A DNA stretch of 48,443 nucleotides from contig JARLGV010000031.1 of the NCBI GenBank assembly GCA_031292555.1, positions 1-48,443 of the forward strand, written 5' to 3'. A program made the translations under genes and the position numbers. Of the stretch, positions 19,701-26,856 are shown piece after piece. This DNA comes from Fimbriimonas sp. Lineage in GTDB: Bacteria; Armatimonadota; Fimbriimonadia; Fimbriimonadales; Fimbriimonadaceae. The notes under the pieces are model-generated. The model made no database searches. It was given only the letters and a program-made list of their open reading frames with translations, and was not told the DNA's origin. The first letter of the stretch is position 1. Each line of letters begins with the position of its first letter.

Positions 19701-20469
19701 CCATTCCCCAGCTCAATGGGTCACCGGGCACCAGTGTCCATGAGTGATTGCTTATATCCTCGGCCGTGCCCGCTCGACTCGTGCCCCAGGTTCCCCTTAC
19801 CAACCGCGTTACATTGTCATACAGGAACACTCCTGCCCGATCAAACCGCCCCTTCTCGACCACCGCGTCACGGATGAGACGCAGGATGTTGCTCAGGTCG
19901 ACCGTGGTGTTGATGGCAGTTGCCAACTCCAGAACACGCTCGTGCTTCTCGATCTCCTTGCGATGCTCTTGAACCAGACGAGCATTCTCGATGGCAGTCG
20001 CCAATTGCATGGAAATCGTCCTAAGTGCGTCGAGATGCTCTTCCGAATATCGGCATGCCGGCCCTCTGCAAGCGGCGGCGACGACCCCTTGCGTCCTTGA
20101 CTGAATCAGAACTGGAACGGCCACAAGCGAATTGATGTCGCCGACAGAGTCCAATAGGAATTTTTCGTCTGTAGTGGCCTTCTTACGGTCAGGTATCAAA
20201 ATCGGCTTGGAGGTTTCAAAGATCCTTCGGACCACGGCACAATCGATTTCATCGAGATTCTGGCTGGGCATGACTCGATCGACACCCGAAAGGCGCATCA
20301 CCGGGAAATCGACCATTCGGCCGGTAGTATCGACGAGAGCGACGGCGAAAAAGTCCCGGTCGAAAGTCTCGGGATCCAACACCGCGAACACCGCCTTCGG
20401 CATGTCGCACGTCTCGACGACTTGGCTAAGCGCGGTAGCAACCCTATAAAGTAAGGACGAGAGAGACAT
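16747..20469 (-). CDS. Hybrid sensor histidine kinase with four GAF domains and C-terminal receivers
   Basis: 1240 residues, no transmembrane segment, so a cytoplasmic sensor. Order: GAF1 (about 10-165), then three closely similar GAF domains (about 180-340, 353-510, 527-685), a short coiled coil (690-725), HisKA with the phospho-acceptor H734 in [12 protein letters not shown], HATPase_c with N-box NLVGNALKF (847-855), DTGIGIP (883-889) and GGTGLGLTL (912-920), a divergent receiver (about 968-1088; candidate Asp 1023 in VFIDAK and Lys 1074 in SKP), and a canonical receiver (1115-1235) with D1165 in [13 protein letters not shown] and K1219 in VPKP. GAF domains bind small ligands or chromophores; the ligand is not readable. 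There is no DNA-binding output and no neighbouring response regulator, so the signal must go to a distant partner. It is convergent with the GT-C gene. Confidence 0.93.
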   Translation of the reverse strand: MSLSSLLYRVATALSQVVETCDMPKAVFAVLDPETFDRDFFAVALVDTTGRMVDFPVMRLSGVDRVMPSQNLDEIDCAVVRRIFETSKPILIPDRKKATTDEKFLLDSVGDINSLVAVPVLIQSRTQGVVAAACRGPACRYSEEHLDALRTISMQLATAIENARLVQEHRKEIEKHERVLELATAINTTVDLSNILRLIRDAVVEKGRFDRAGVFLYDNVTRLVRGTWGTSRAGTAEDISNHSWTLVPGDPLSWGMDNPNGQGYCFVSDFQELNRGVPNPGMDGVREHGIVQLKANDRVVGFITVDNLLSQRPILAQDMEELLLYAAQAAGAIAKAQMLAHSQRMANQQRRLIELSSMMNTTSSLGVILRLVRDAAVDDGGFDRAGVFLFDEAARTMHGTWGTDREGNAEDISHERYTISEEEGRKLFLDQDEFDTEYIIVDDYEKTYQPGEQTTMRGVGSHARMYLKTGKEVVGFVSVDNLISRRPIGDEDILWFLPFAHQAATAIQKARLFEEREQMLHQQSRLLELIATMNSSMDLTELLKLVRDAVVDVGRFDRAGVFLYDRDSGTMRGTWGTDREGRAENIAQHSYVVCEEDRLRWKLDAGEAALEYDLTEDFEGKYGPATSKSMVGVHEHAILFLRVNNETLGAINVDNLFSHRPVTEKNVRQLLPFAHQAATAIHKAALLAARHDEIERRKSVEETLRTQAEELILARDQALAATKAKSEFLANMSHEIRTPMNGVIGMLSLLSETVLTPQQREFTTIIQNSAEALLSVINDVLDFSKIEAQKMLVDTVDFDLRACIEEVVELISARVEKRTVDLSCHIPPDFPEVVKGDSGRVRQVVTNLVGNALKFTEHGDVTVDASVVAATEDRMYVRIEVRDTGIGIPQDRQQQIFESFTQADGSTTRRYGGTGLGLTLTRQLVELMNGRVGLRSREGVGSEFWVEIPFERVAGGANSVLSLTTIGKGLVSIVDRSASLRRTLGEQLRFWGYSVAEYQSLDEAIDAIANASGDQKTQAVFIDAKIAISDERLADGSGHLGGDAGVPIVIMTPSWMRASLYQASRASRVIALSKPIRRARLAGILTDLRLMHLAQPMDALPDHTAADPNETHLGLHVLIAEDNPVNVLILERTLEDLNCTFVSTDNGAKSVDAFASQHFDLVLMDVQMPVMDGLEATLRIREIEATRRTHTPIIALTAHAQKEDRDRCLSAGMDDYVPKPITRNDMIAKLKQWRLKVAFA

Positions 20470-20485
20470 TAGAGCAATGCCCGCC

Positions 20486-20602
20486 GGCCCGATAAGCCCG
20501 GTGGCGAATCCGGCCTTCCCATCATATCATTGTCGGCAGATTGTTCCAGATACTAAACCGTCTGTTCAAGGACAATCCTCCAGTTTTGCAGCTTATCGGG
20601 CC
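20486..20602. repeat. Widely spaced 12-bp inverted repeat upstream of the kinase
   Basis: GGCCCGATAAGC at 20486-20497 and its exact complement GCTTATCGGGCC at 20591-20602 flank 93 nt of AT-richer sequence in the gap between the kinase start (20469) and the lipoprotein terminator. The arms could form a long-loop structure in the kinase leader or be paired binding sites. Function is unknown. Confidence 0.45.
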
Positions 20603-20617
20603 AATCGGACATACAAT

Positions 20618-20654
20618 TGAGCCCGGCCTCCCGATTAGGAGATGGCCGGGCTCA
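20618..20654 (-). terminator. Intrinsic-type terminator of the GntR-prepilin-lipoprotein operon
   Basis: An 11-bp perfect stem (20618-20628 with 20644-20654; GAGCCCGGCC against GGCCGGGCTC plus one outer pair) with a 15-nt loop begins 28 nt past the lipoprotein stop codon. On the minus strand the stem is followed by AATTGTATG, only modestly T-rich. Stem strength and position fit a rho-independent terminator. Confidence 0.65.
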
Positions 20655-20682
20655 GGCATTGTCGATTACTAGACACGAACGA

Positions 20683-20922
20683 CTAGGGGATGCCAGCCTT
20701 ATCCTTGATCTTCTTGATCATGGCAGCCTTTGCAGATGCCGGCATCGGGCCGTTCTGGATACGATCGATCTGCTGTTGAGGGCTCATGTTCTTGAGTTCG
20801 TTGATCGCCTTGTCTTCGGTCGCTGAGTGTACGGGAACCGAGTTCGGGTTCGCGCAACCTGCCACCAGAAACGCGATCAGCGCCAGAAACAGCCCCGGTC
20901 GAGTTACTGTGCGGTCGTCCAT
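20683..20922 (-). CDS. Small lipoprotein coupled to a prepilin gene
   Basis: 79 residues from the ATG at 20922. A lipoprotein signal peptide is clear: charged start, hydrophobic [10 protein letters not shown], and a lipobox V-A-G-C with the modified cysteine at position 23. The mature part is short and ends in a helical, lysine-rich stretch (residues 49-79, [20 protein letters not shown]). The frame can be read upstream to 21120, but that extension is arginine-rich antisense-like sequence inside the prepilin gene and lacks a signal peptide. The start lies 19 bp inside the end of the prepilin gene, indicating translational coupling. It has the same position, order and cysteine location as the second lipoprotein at 32271-32453, although the mature sequences are not similar. 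Function unknown; a pilin-associated or assembly accessory role is inferred from context only. Confidence 0.8.
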   Translation of the reverse strand: MDDRTVTRPGLFLALIAFLVAGCANPNSVPVHSATEDKAINELKNMSPQQQIDRIQNGPMPASAKAAMIKKIKDKAGIP

Positions 20923-21824
20923 TCTGTCGGTCCGTTGTTCATGTTCGTGCTGCTCACACCGTTGATAAGGCCTTGCCAGTAACCGGGTGACGCAAGATCG
21001 TAGGCCTTGAGGGCATCCCACATGTCGGCCGTTCCAACCGTTGCCTGGCCCATTACGTTCTTGGCGTGACCGTCGAAGAACGCCACGTTCATGCCGCGAT
21101 TGTGGGTGCTCTGAATACAAGACAGAGGGCTACCGCCTTCGGGCAAACCGTTCGCCGAGCACTCATAGCCCATCTCCGCAGCCCAAGCTCCCGGGAAGTA
21201 GACGCGCTGATTGACGATCATGATCGTGTTGGCGCCGTTCGACAATTGAGTCTCGCTGCCGACCGTCCCGTTCAATCCAGTAACTTCCCAGTCGGCGATG
21301 ATGCCGGGCGCCACATTGCCGTTGACTGGGCCGCCGCCTTCATTCCGACCGGCATCCTGGTTAAGCGAGTAGCCGCGAGGGAATCGGGTGGTTTCGTCTC
21401 CGGGGCCTTCGGCCAGCGGCCAACCCCAATAGATCGGCGTCACGTCAGACCAGGGAGCGTCGCCGATTGGAGACTGGAATATTCCACCGTTGTCCGGGAC
21501 GGTGTAGGGAACGCCGTTGTTGTATGGGCGGCCTCCGTTCTTGATATAGGGCGACGTGAAGTCCTTCCAGTTCATCATTCGGGCAGTCCACCAATCGTTT
21601 CCGTTGGCGACGACTCGGAATAGAGGAGTCATATCGTCGGAGTCGTTCATGTACATCGCAACGCCGAGACTCAGCTGCTTGTTGTTCGAAAGGTCGGACG
21701 TTCGTTTTGCCGCAGCCTTTGCCTGAGCGAAAACCGGGAAGAGAATAGCGGCGAGGATGGCGATGATCGCGATGACGACGAGGAGTTCGATGAGCGTAAA
21801 ACCGCTCTTATGCGACGATTGCAT
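20904..21824 (-). CDS. Prepilin/pseudopilin with N-terminal methylation domain (DUF1559-like)
   Basis: 306 residues. The leader MQSSHKSG is followed by the prepilin peptidase site G|FTLIE and a 20-residue hydrophobic helix ending in [14 protein letters not shown], as in the large pseudopilin families of Armatimonadota and Planctomycetota. The globular domain contains MYMNDSDDM and, near the C-terminus, [19 protein letters not shown], the H-x9-DG-type element of this group. A ribosome-binding site GGAGG precedes the ATG by 10 nt. It follows the GntR-type regulator gene by 39 bp and overlaps the lipoprotein gene by 19 bp, forming a three-gene operon. In related phyla such proteins accompany glycan-use genes, so a surface-displayed glycan-binding role is possible; the family is otherwise uncharacterised. 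Confidence 0.9.
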   Translation of the reverse strand: MQSSHKSGFTLIELLVVIAIIAILAAILFPVFAQAKAAAKRTSDLSNNKQLSLGVAMYMNDSDDMTPLFRVVANGNDWWTARMMNWKDFTSPYIKNGGRPYNNGVPYTVPDNGGIFQSPIGDAPWSDVTPIYWGWPLAEGPGDETTRFPRGYSLNQDAGRNEGGGPVNGNVAPGIIADWEVTGLNGTVGSETQLSNGANTIMIVNQRVYFPGAWAAEMGYECSANGLPEGGSPLSCIQSTHNRGMNVAFFDGHAKNVMGQATVGTADMWDALKAYDLASPGYWQGLINGVSSTNMNNGPTEWTTAQ

Positions 21825-21863
21825 GGGTAAATAACCTCCGTTGGTTCAGGAATACTCGCGGGT

Positions 21864-22967
21864 CTAGGATGGGTGAGATGAGAGTTGTAGGCCTGCATCG
21901 GCCATGACGAAGTCGGCGCTCACTCGAACCGTTTTAAGTTCGGTACGTGAGCCACTCAGCCGTTCGAGCAGCGATTCTGCCGCCGAACGACCGATCTCGT
22001 AGCTGCGCTGGACGATGCGATGCGTGCACCAAGGGGTGCGGAGCATCATCGGCGGCCAGTCGTTGAAAGTCGCAAGTTCCATTTGTTCCGGTATCGAGAC
22101 TTCCATGGCGTCGCACGCTTGGAGAGCGGCGGCGGCGAAGGAATCCTGGACGCAGAACAGGGCTGTGATCGGGTCCGGTTGGTGTAATAAGGTGAAAAGC
22201 GCGTCGTAAACGGCTTGATAGAACCCCTGAGGGTTCGTATCCAACTCGCGAGGGAACCATCGGGTTAGGGCGCTTACGTCTTCGACGCCTACCTCTGCGA
22301 GGGCCTTCCGATACGCCGCGTGGCGCTCACTGACAGTTGAAAAGTCGGGTTTATGGAACGAGAAGAATCCGATTCTGCGGTGGCCCCTAGCTTCCAACTC
22401 CCGAATGGCCATTAGAGTGGCTCCTTCGTTGTCGCTCATGACTGCATCGGCTTGGATTCCGTCCGGTAACCGGTCGAGGATCACCGTCGGGAGGCCGGAG
22501 TCAAGAAGTCGCTGGATGGCAGGGCGGCTTTTCGGGTTGCTGGTCGGGTACAGAATCAAACCGTCGACCTGATCCTGGAACTTCCTGAGCTGGCGGATCT
22601 CAGTCTCGAAGTCGCTCTTGCTCTCCGCGATCACGAGTTGGATCTCCTCGCCGAGAGTATCTTGGATGCCCCGAATCAGGTCGGCGGAAGGAAAGTTGTA
22701 GTTCTGTGCGAAGACGTCGACCAGGAAGCCGATTCGCGCCGCCTTGCGTTCGCTCTGATCGGCAACGACGGTTCCCCACCGTCGTTGGCGGACAACGATC
22801 CCTTGTCGCTGCAATTCTTCGATTGCCCGGTGGGCAGTATGACGGCTGACTCCCCATTGGAGGGCGAGGTCGTCCCCGGAGGGAAGCCTCATACCAACAC
22901 TTAGCTCGCTGGCTTCAATTTGACGGACGATCTCCGCCGCTATCGTTTTCCAAGATGTATTCTTCAT
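21864..22967 (-). CDS. GntR-type transcriptional regulator with LacI/PBP1-like sensor domain (AraR architecture)
   Basis: 367 residues. Residues 1-72 form a GntR winged helix-turn-helix (GMRLPSGDDLALQWGVSRHT, then AIEELQRQGIVVRQRRWGT). Residues about 76-360 form a periplasmic-binding-protein-like effector domain of the LacI type (RIGFLVDVFAQNYNF, DGLILYPTSN, GLPTVILDRLPDG, ALFCVQDSFAAAALQA). This fusion is the architecture of AraR and related sugar-responsive repressors, which release DNA when a sugar binds. It heads the operon with the prepilin and lipoprotein and is divergent from a GHL10 glycosidase-like gene; palindromic repeats in the shared intergenic region are good operator candidates, implying autoregulation and control of the divergent gene. 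The specific sugar is unknown. Confidence 0.9.
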   Translation of the reverse strand: MKNTSWKTIAAEIVRQIEASELSVGMRLPSGDDLALQWGVSRHTAHRAIEELQRQGIVVRQRRWGTVVADQSERKAARIGFLVDVFAQNYNFPSADLIRGIQDTLGEEIQLVIAESKSDFETEIRQLRKFQDQVDGLILYPTSNPKSRPAIQRLLDSGLPTVILDRLPDGIQADAVMSDNEGATLMAIRELEARGHRRIGFFSFHKPDFSTVSERHAAYRKALAEVGVEDVSALTRWFPRELDTNPQGFYQAVYDALFTLLHQPDPITALFCVQDSFAAAALQACDAMEVSIPEQMELATFNDWPPMMLRTPWCTHRIVQRSYEIGRSAAESLLERLSGSRTELKTVRVSADFVMADAGLQLSSHPS

Positions 22968-22988
22968 CGAATATCTGCGGATGGCCTA

Positions 22989-23004
22989 TATGTGCTAGGA
23001 AATA
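22989..23004. promoter_or_regulatory. Candidate operator copy 1 (TATGTGCTAGGAAATA)
   Basis: This 16-bp element matches the element at 23125-23140 in 15 of 16 positions. It begins 22 bp upstream of the regulator start codon, a good position for autorepression. It is an imperfect palindrome around CTAG, as expected for a dimeric winged-helix regulator. Confidence 0.55.
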
Positions 23005-23080
23005 TACACCACATTTAGTTCTACTCCACTCATTCTTTGAGTTTATTTACATCCAAGTCGGCAAACATGGGTCGTACCAT

Positions 23081-23096
23081 TTGTCACGTGCGACAA
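23081..23096. promoter_or_regulatory. Palindrome TTGTC-N6-GACAA, candidate AraR-like operator
   Basis: The 16-bp sequence TTGTCACGTGCGACAA is palindromic in 6 of 8 base pairs, with perfect 5-bp arms. Its layout loosely resembles the TTGT...ACAA operators of AraR, whose domain architecture the adjacent regulator shares. It lies between the two CCTAGG-type elements. Confidence 0.45.
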
Positions 23097-23124
23097 AAGA
23101 GGCGATTGGGCACTGTGTATTTGT

Positions 23125-23140
23125 TATGTCCTAGGAAATA
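23125..23140. promoter_or_regulatory. Candidate operator copy 2 (TATGTCCTAGGAAATA)
   Basis: Second copy of the 16-bp element, palindromic in 7 of 8 base pairs around CCTAGG. It lies 136 bp from copy 1 in the same orientation, close to 13 helical turns, which would allow looping by one repressor. Confidence 0.55.
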
Positions 23141-23441
23141 CTGCAACTGCGTCTGACGTCCATCAGAAGCTGTCGACAAGCCCTGGCGCACTAGACTCGT
23201 GATGCCCGCAAGAATTCTCTTTGCATCCTCGCAGGCTCTTTGCAAGATGGGTCAATGAGCCCACCCACTCCCGCAGCCGCGCCGAATTTCGACCCGTTCG
23301 GGAGGCTAAGCGAAGATCTATGCCCTCATCCTCCCGTTGATCCTCTCGGCGCCCAAGCACCAAATCGCCGCAAGTGGCGGACAGGAGAATATCGAATCCT
23401 GCCGCGAGGTCCTGGCGGAACTCCCATCGAAATGACGGCAC

Positions 23442-25823
23442 ATGCCGGATTTGGCGGTGATAGACTGGGCCATGTGCCTTCTGGCGGTTGTCTGCCTCGG
23501 TCTCTTCCATCCGGCCGGCTTGTCCTCACTGACACTCGATAGTTGCCGCTACGTTTCGACCGCCGACGCTCGATCTTCCTGGACGCCCTCTGATGGCGGC
23601 CAACCTGTCGAGATGGCCGAACGGGGAATCAGACTTCCTTTCGACGTCACAGGAAACCACGCACGAGCCTATTGGGATCGCTCCCTCTCAGTCGATTTGA
23701 GTCGGGTTGATCGGATTCGATTCTCGTTTTACGTTCAAGATTCGACTCGCCAGTCGACTGCGTTCAGCTTCTACTTTCAGAGCGACCGCGGTTGGTACTC
23801 GGCCGATTTTACAGCTGAGCCAGGTTGGAACAAGATCACGCTCGGCAAGGCTGTCTTCCGAACGGAAGGAACAGTTACCGGGTGGGATCATATCACCGGC
23901 ATACGTATCGGCGCATGGAAGACGGTCGACGCCGCGTCCAGTCTAGGACTAAGCGGCATCGAAGCGCTGTCGTCCGACATCGTCGTCGTTCTTGGCGACC
24001 GAACCCCCAACACATCTCCCGAGTTTGGCGCGGTGGAATCTCAAGCCAAGACGGTGTCCGGTTTGTTGGATAGCATGGGGATCGAAGCGGGCGGCCTCAC
24101 CGACAGAGACGTGGAGCGGGGCGCTTTGACAGGCAGACGAATCGCGATCTTCGCATTCAGTCCCGATATGTCCGGAGCCGAAATCGCCGAGGTCCGAAAA
24201 TTCGTCGAGGACGGAGGACACATTTTCGCCTTCTACAACGCTCCCGCACCAATGCTCAAGCTAATCGGCGTAGAGTCCATCGGGTGGAAGGGACAGGAGC
24301 GACCGGGGCTATTCAGCGCGATTCGATTCGTGCCAGGCACTATCCCCGAGCTTCCTTCCCTGGTACACCAGGCCTCATGGAACGTAGATATCGTTAAGCC
24401 CTTGCAGGATTCGGCCCATGTCATTGGTGGTTGGGTAGATGCAGACGGAAAGGACATCGGCGTCCCCGCTCTCGTGGCGTCGCCAACCGGCGTCTACATG
24501 TCACACGTACTGCTTGGCGACGATGTAGAAGGGAAACAAGCGATGATGCTTGCCCTGCTCGGATATTTCGACGCCGACGTTTGGAAAGAGGCCTGCGACC
24601 GCACCCGGGCTGGATGCGGCATGGTCGGCGATGCCAAGTCCATAGACGAAGCGATTGCCAAATTGGGCAAGCCTGCCACCGCGACGGCGACGCGCCAGTA
24701 CGAAGCCGGGATCGCGAGCGCCAAGAACGGTCAATACGCCGAAGCGATCAGACAGTTCCGATCCGCCCACACGGCTCTTGTCGCTGCCTATTGCACTGCC
24801 GCACCAGGAAAAGGCAAGGAGATGAGGGCGGTCTGGTGCCATTCCGCCTTCGGTGTACCGGGACGATCTTGGGACCAGGTCGCTAACAAATTGGCCGAGG
24901 CCGGGTTCAACATGATCGTGCCCAACATGCTTTGGGGGGGCCGCGCTTACTATCCTAGCAAGGTACTTCCGGTCGACGAAAGCCTCGGAAAGTCAGGCGA
25001 CCAAATCAAACTCTGCCTGGAAGCCGCCCACCGACACGGCCTCCAGGTTCACGTGTGGAAGGTTTGTTGGAACCTGTCCAACGCTCCTCAAGCGTTCCTC
25101 GAAAGGATGCGATCAGAGGGCCGCACCCAAAAGTCGCCGGCCGGACAGGACATCGATTGGCTTTGCCCATCCAACCCTGCAAATTTCGAGATGGAACGGG
25201 ACGCAATGCTTGAGATTGCTCGGAGCTACGCGGTCGACGGCATCCACTTCGACTATATCCGCTACCCGGACTCGGACGGATGCTACTGCGACGGGTGCCG
25301 CAAACGCTTCGAGGAGGCGAGCCAGATTCGCATTGCCCACTGGCCTCAAGACGTGATCACCGGTTCCTATGCCGATTCGTATCGCCAGTTCAGACGTTCG
25401 AATATCACGAGGCTCGTCAAGGCGGTTAGCACCGAAGCACGCCGGATTCGACCCGGTATCCAAGTGTCGGCTGCCGTATTTGCCGACTGGCCGGCTTGCC
25501 GAGATACAGTCGGCCAGGACTGGGTGAGTTGGGTGAAGAGCGGCTACCTCGACTTCGTATGCCCGATGGACTACACCGGATCGGCGACACAATACGAGCA
25601 GTGGATGATCAACCAAACCAGTGCGGTTGGCCGTTTCGTTAGGTTCTGCCCTGGAGTAGGAGTCACGCTCGACAGTACCCTCGCTCCGGACCAGGTCGTT
25701 CGGCAGATCGAGCTAGGTCGGAGGCACGGCTCGGCAGGCTTCATCCTGTTTAACCTCAATGAAGCGCTACTTCAACAGATCCTTCCGTTCCTGAGGGCGG
25801 GAATCTCTCGACCGATGAAATGA
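23442..25823 (+). CDS. Secreted GHL10/DUF187 family glycosidase-like protein with CBM- and GATase-like domains
   Basis: 793 residues from the first ATG; an ATG at 23472 would start directly at the hydrophobic segment CLLAVVCLGLF and is an alternative. Residues about 60-175 form a jelly-roll-like carbohydrate-binding segment (SVDLSRVDRIRFSFYV, PGWNKITLGK). Residues about 178-385 look like a flavodoxin/GATase-1-type alpha/beta domain (FSPDMSGAEIAEVRKFVEDG). From about 460 the GHL10 (DUF187) TIM-barrel begins with EMRAVWCHSAFG, then AEAGFNMIVPNMLWGG, HGLQVHVWKVCWN, DGIHFDYIRYPDSDG and YLDFVCPMDYTGS. GHL10 proteins are putative glycosidases, some active on peptidoglycan-linked or unusual glycans. 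The DYIRYP motif carries the likely catalytic acid. It is divergent from the GntR-LacI regulator and likely controlled by it. Confidence 0.85.
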   Translation: MPDLAVIDWAMCLLAVVCLGLFHPAGLSSLTLDSCRYVSTADARSSWTPSDGGQPVEMAERGIRLPFDVTGNHARAYWDRSLSVDLSRVDRIRFSFYVQDSTRQSTAFSFYFQSDRGWYSADFTAEPGWNKITLGKAVFRTEGTVTGWDHITGIRIGAWKTVDAASSLGLSGIEALSSDIVVVLGDRTPNTSPEFGAVESQAKTVSGLLDSMGIEAGGLTDRDVERGALTGRRIAIFAFSPDMSGAEIAEVRKFVEDGGHIFAFYNAPAPMLKLIGVESIGWKGQERPGLFSAIRFVPGTIPELPSLVHQASWNVDIVKPLQDSAHVIGGWVDADGKDIGVPALVASPTGVYMSHVLLGDDVEGKQAMMLALLGYFDADVWKEACDRTRAGCGMVGDAKSIDEAIAKLGKPATATATRQYEAGIASAKNGQYAEAIRQFRSAHTALVAAYCTAAPGKGKEMRAVWCHSAFGVPGRSWDQVANKLAEAGFNMIVPNMLWGGRAYYPSKVLPVDESLGKSGDQIKLCLEAAHRHGLQVHVWKVCWNLSNAPQAFLERMRSEGRTQKSPAGQDIDWLCPSNPANFEMERDAMLEIARSYAVDGIHFDYIRYPDSDGCYCDGCRKRFEEASQIRIAHWPQDVITGSYADSYRQFRRSNITRLVKAVSTEARRIRPGIQVSAAVFADWPACRDTVGQDWVSWVKSGYLDFVCPMDYTGSATQYEQWMINQTSAVGRFVRFCPGVGVTLDSTLAPDQVVRQIELGRRHGSAGFILFNLNEALLQQILPFLRAGISRPMK

Positions 25824-25900
25824 GACCGCGTCCTTTCGTATCGAGTAACTCTGGGCGGTTCGGGCAAACGTGCGAGTTATCACGAATCCGGGTCTTGCGG

Positions 25901-26821
25901 TCACTGCCCTGGCGGCATAAGCGAGGAACTCTGATCGTCTTGACCATCGTGCCAGGTGAGTTCGGCCAGACTGAGGCCGCCATTCATCCATCCGACGTGG
26001 CTTACGAACCACTTTCCGGTCTCGTCGCGAACCAACTCGCAAGCATGGGCTTGGAACTTGGCAACCTCTTGGCGCATCGACCAGTGCCGCGATTCCTTGC
26101 TGGCATACACATGAATGGTGTTGTTATCCGTGATGAACAGGTAATAATGCGTTCCTCTTCGCACCACAAACGGCGATTCGGTGGGGCCTCCGAACGTGCC
26201 CTCAATGTCGTGTAAGAATACAACCTGACGATCAGTCCAGTGCACCAGGTCCCTACTGACTACGGAGGCCACAATGTGGTTTCCGCCTGTGGGGGTTGAG
26301 TTAGCCGTGTAGTAAAGAACCCACCGGTCTCCGTCGCGAATCACCATCGGATCCCGGGCATCGAAGCCGTCGGTCAAGACGAATCCATCCTTTGGCCTTT
26401 CCCAATGCCAAAGGTCTTTCGATGTCAACCGGTGGATCGAATATCCGTGCCCCTCCTTGGCTCCCACGCAAACGAACATGTGAAAGACCCCGTCGGCCCT
26501 CACGATATGGGGCGCCCAGAGCAAGTACTCCGACTCAGCAGGGCTGGCGGTGACCGCAAAGGGCTGCTTCGTCCAGGGCTGCTGGGTCAAGCTACTCGCC
26601 GTGGCATGGGCGAGGTTAATCCCGGGGTCTTGGGCGAAGCTGAATGGCTTGACGTGGGTGATCGCAAACAGATGCCACAACCCATCCGGCCCCTTAGCGA
26701 AGCAATGGTCGTTGATGCACCAGGGCTCGCGTTCGCCGATTGCCGGATCGTAGATCGGCTTGAACTCTCCAAGGGTGAAGGGTGATGTTATGGCCAAGGC
26801 TGCTATCCAAAGCGAGAGCAT
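25901..26821 (-). CDS. GH43/GH32-like five-bladed beta-propeller glycosidase, secreted
   Basis: 306 residues with an N-terminal signal peptide (MLSLWIAALAITSPFTLG). Repeated blades have the pattern of furanosidase-type propellers: PDGLWHLFAI, LLWAPHIVRADGVFHMFVC, DARDPMVIRDGDRWVLYYTA, and GPTESPFVVRRGTHYYLFITD. The RDP in DARDPMV and the E in PTESPFV match the Asp and Glu positions used by GH43/GH32/GH68 enzymes. Members hydrolyse arabinofuranosides, xylosides or fructosides; the specificity is not readable and some small members have no known activity. It is the last gene of the prepilin-sulfotransferase-halogenase operon, 35 nt after the FAD enzyme gene, and converges with the GHL10 gene. 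Its presence suggests that the operon's product or target carries a glycan. Confidence 0.8.
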   Translation of the reverse strand: MLSLWIAALAITSPFTLGEFKPIYDPAIGEREPWCINDHCFAKGPDGLWHLFAITHVKPFSFAQDPGINLAHATASSLTQQPWTKQPFAVTASPAESEYLLWAPHIVRADGVFHMFVCVGAKEGHGYSIHRLTSKDLWHWERPKDGFVLTDGFDARDPMVIRDGDRWVLYYTANSTPTGGNHIVASVVSRDLVHWTDRQVVFLHDIEGTFGGPTESPFVVRRGTHYYLFITDNNTIHVYASKESRHWSMRQEVAKFQAHACELVRDETGKWFVSHVGWMNGGLSLAELTWHDGQDDQSSSLMPPGQ

Positions 26822-26856
26822 CGTGGTTAGTCCGCTGAAGCAGAGTATGTCGGATT

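Larger units (their letters stand above)
22968..23441. promoter_or_regulatory. Divergent regulatory region between the GntR-LacI regulator and the GHL10 gene
   Basis: 474 bp without a convincing gene. It is more AT-rich near the regulator (22968-23140) and holds two copies of a CCTAGG-centred palindrome and one TTGTC-N6-GACAA palindrome, listed separately. A 9-bp direct repeat CTCTTTGCA occurs at 23217-23225 and 23236-23244. I see no convincing sigma-70 hexamer pair for either gene. Confidence 0.6.

Noticed and set aside
20923-21120. Upstream extension of the small lipoprotein frame
   Set aside because: It runs inside the prepilin coding region, is arginine-rich and would bury the lipoprotein signal peptide.
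25824-25900. GAGTAACTC/GAGTTATC repeats between the convergent GHL10 and GH43-like genes as a terminator
   Set aside because: Pairing is imperfect, the loop is long and there is no T tract.
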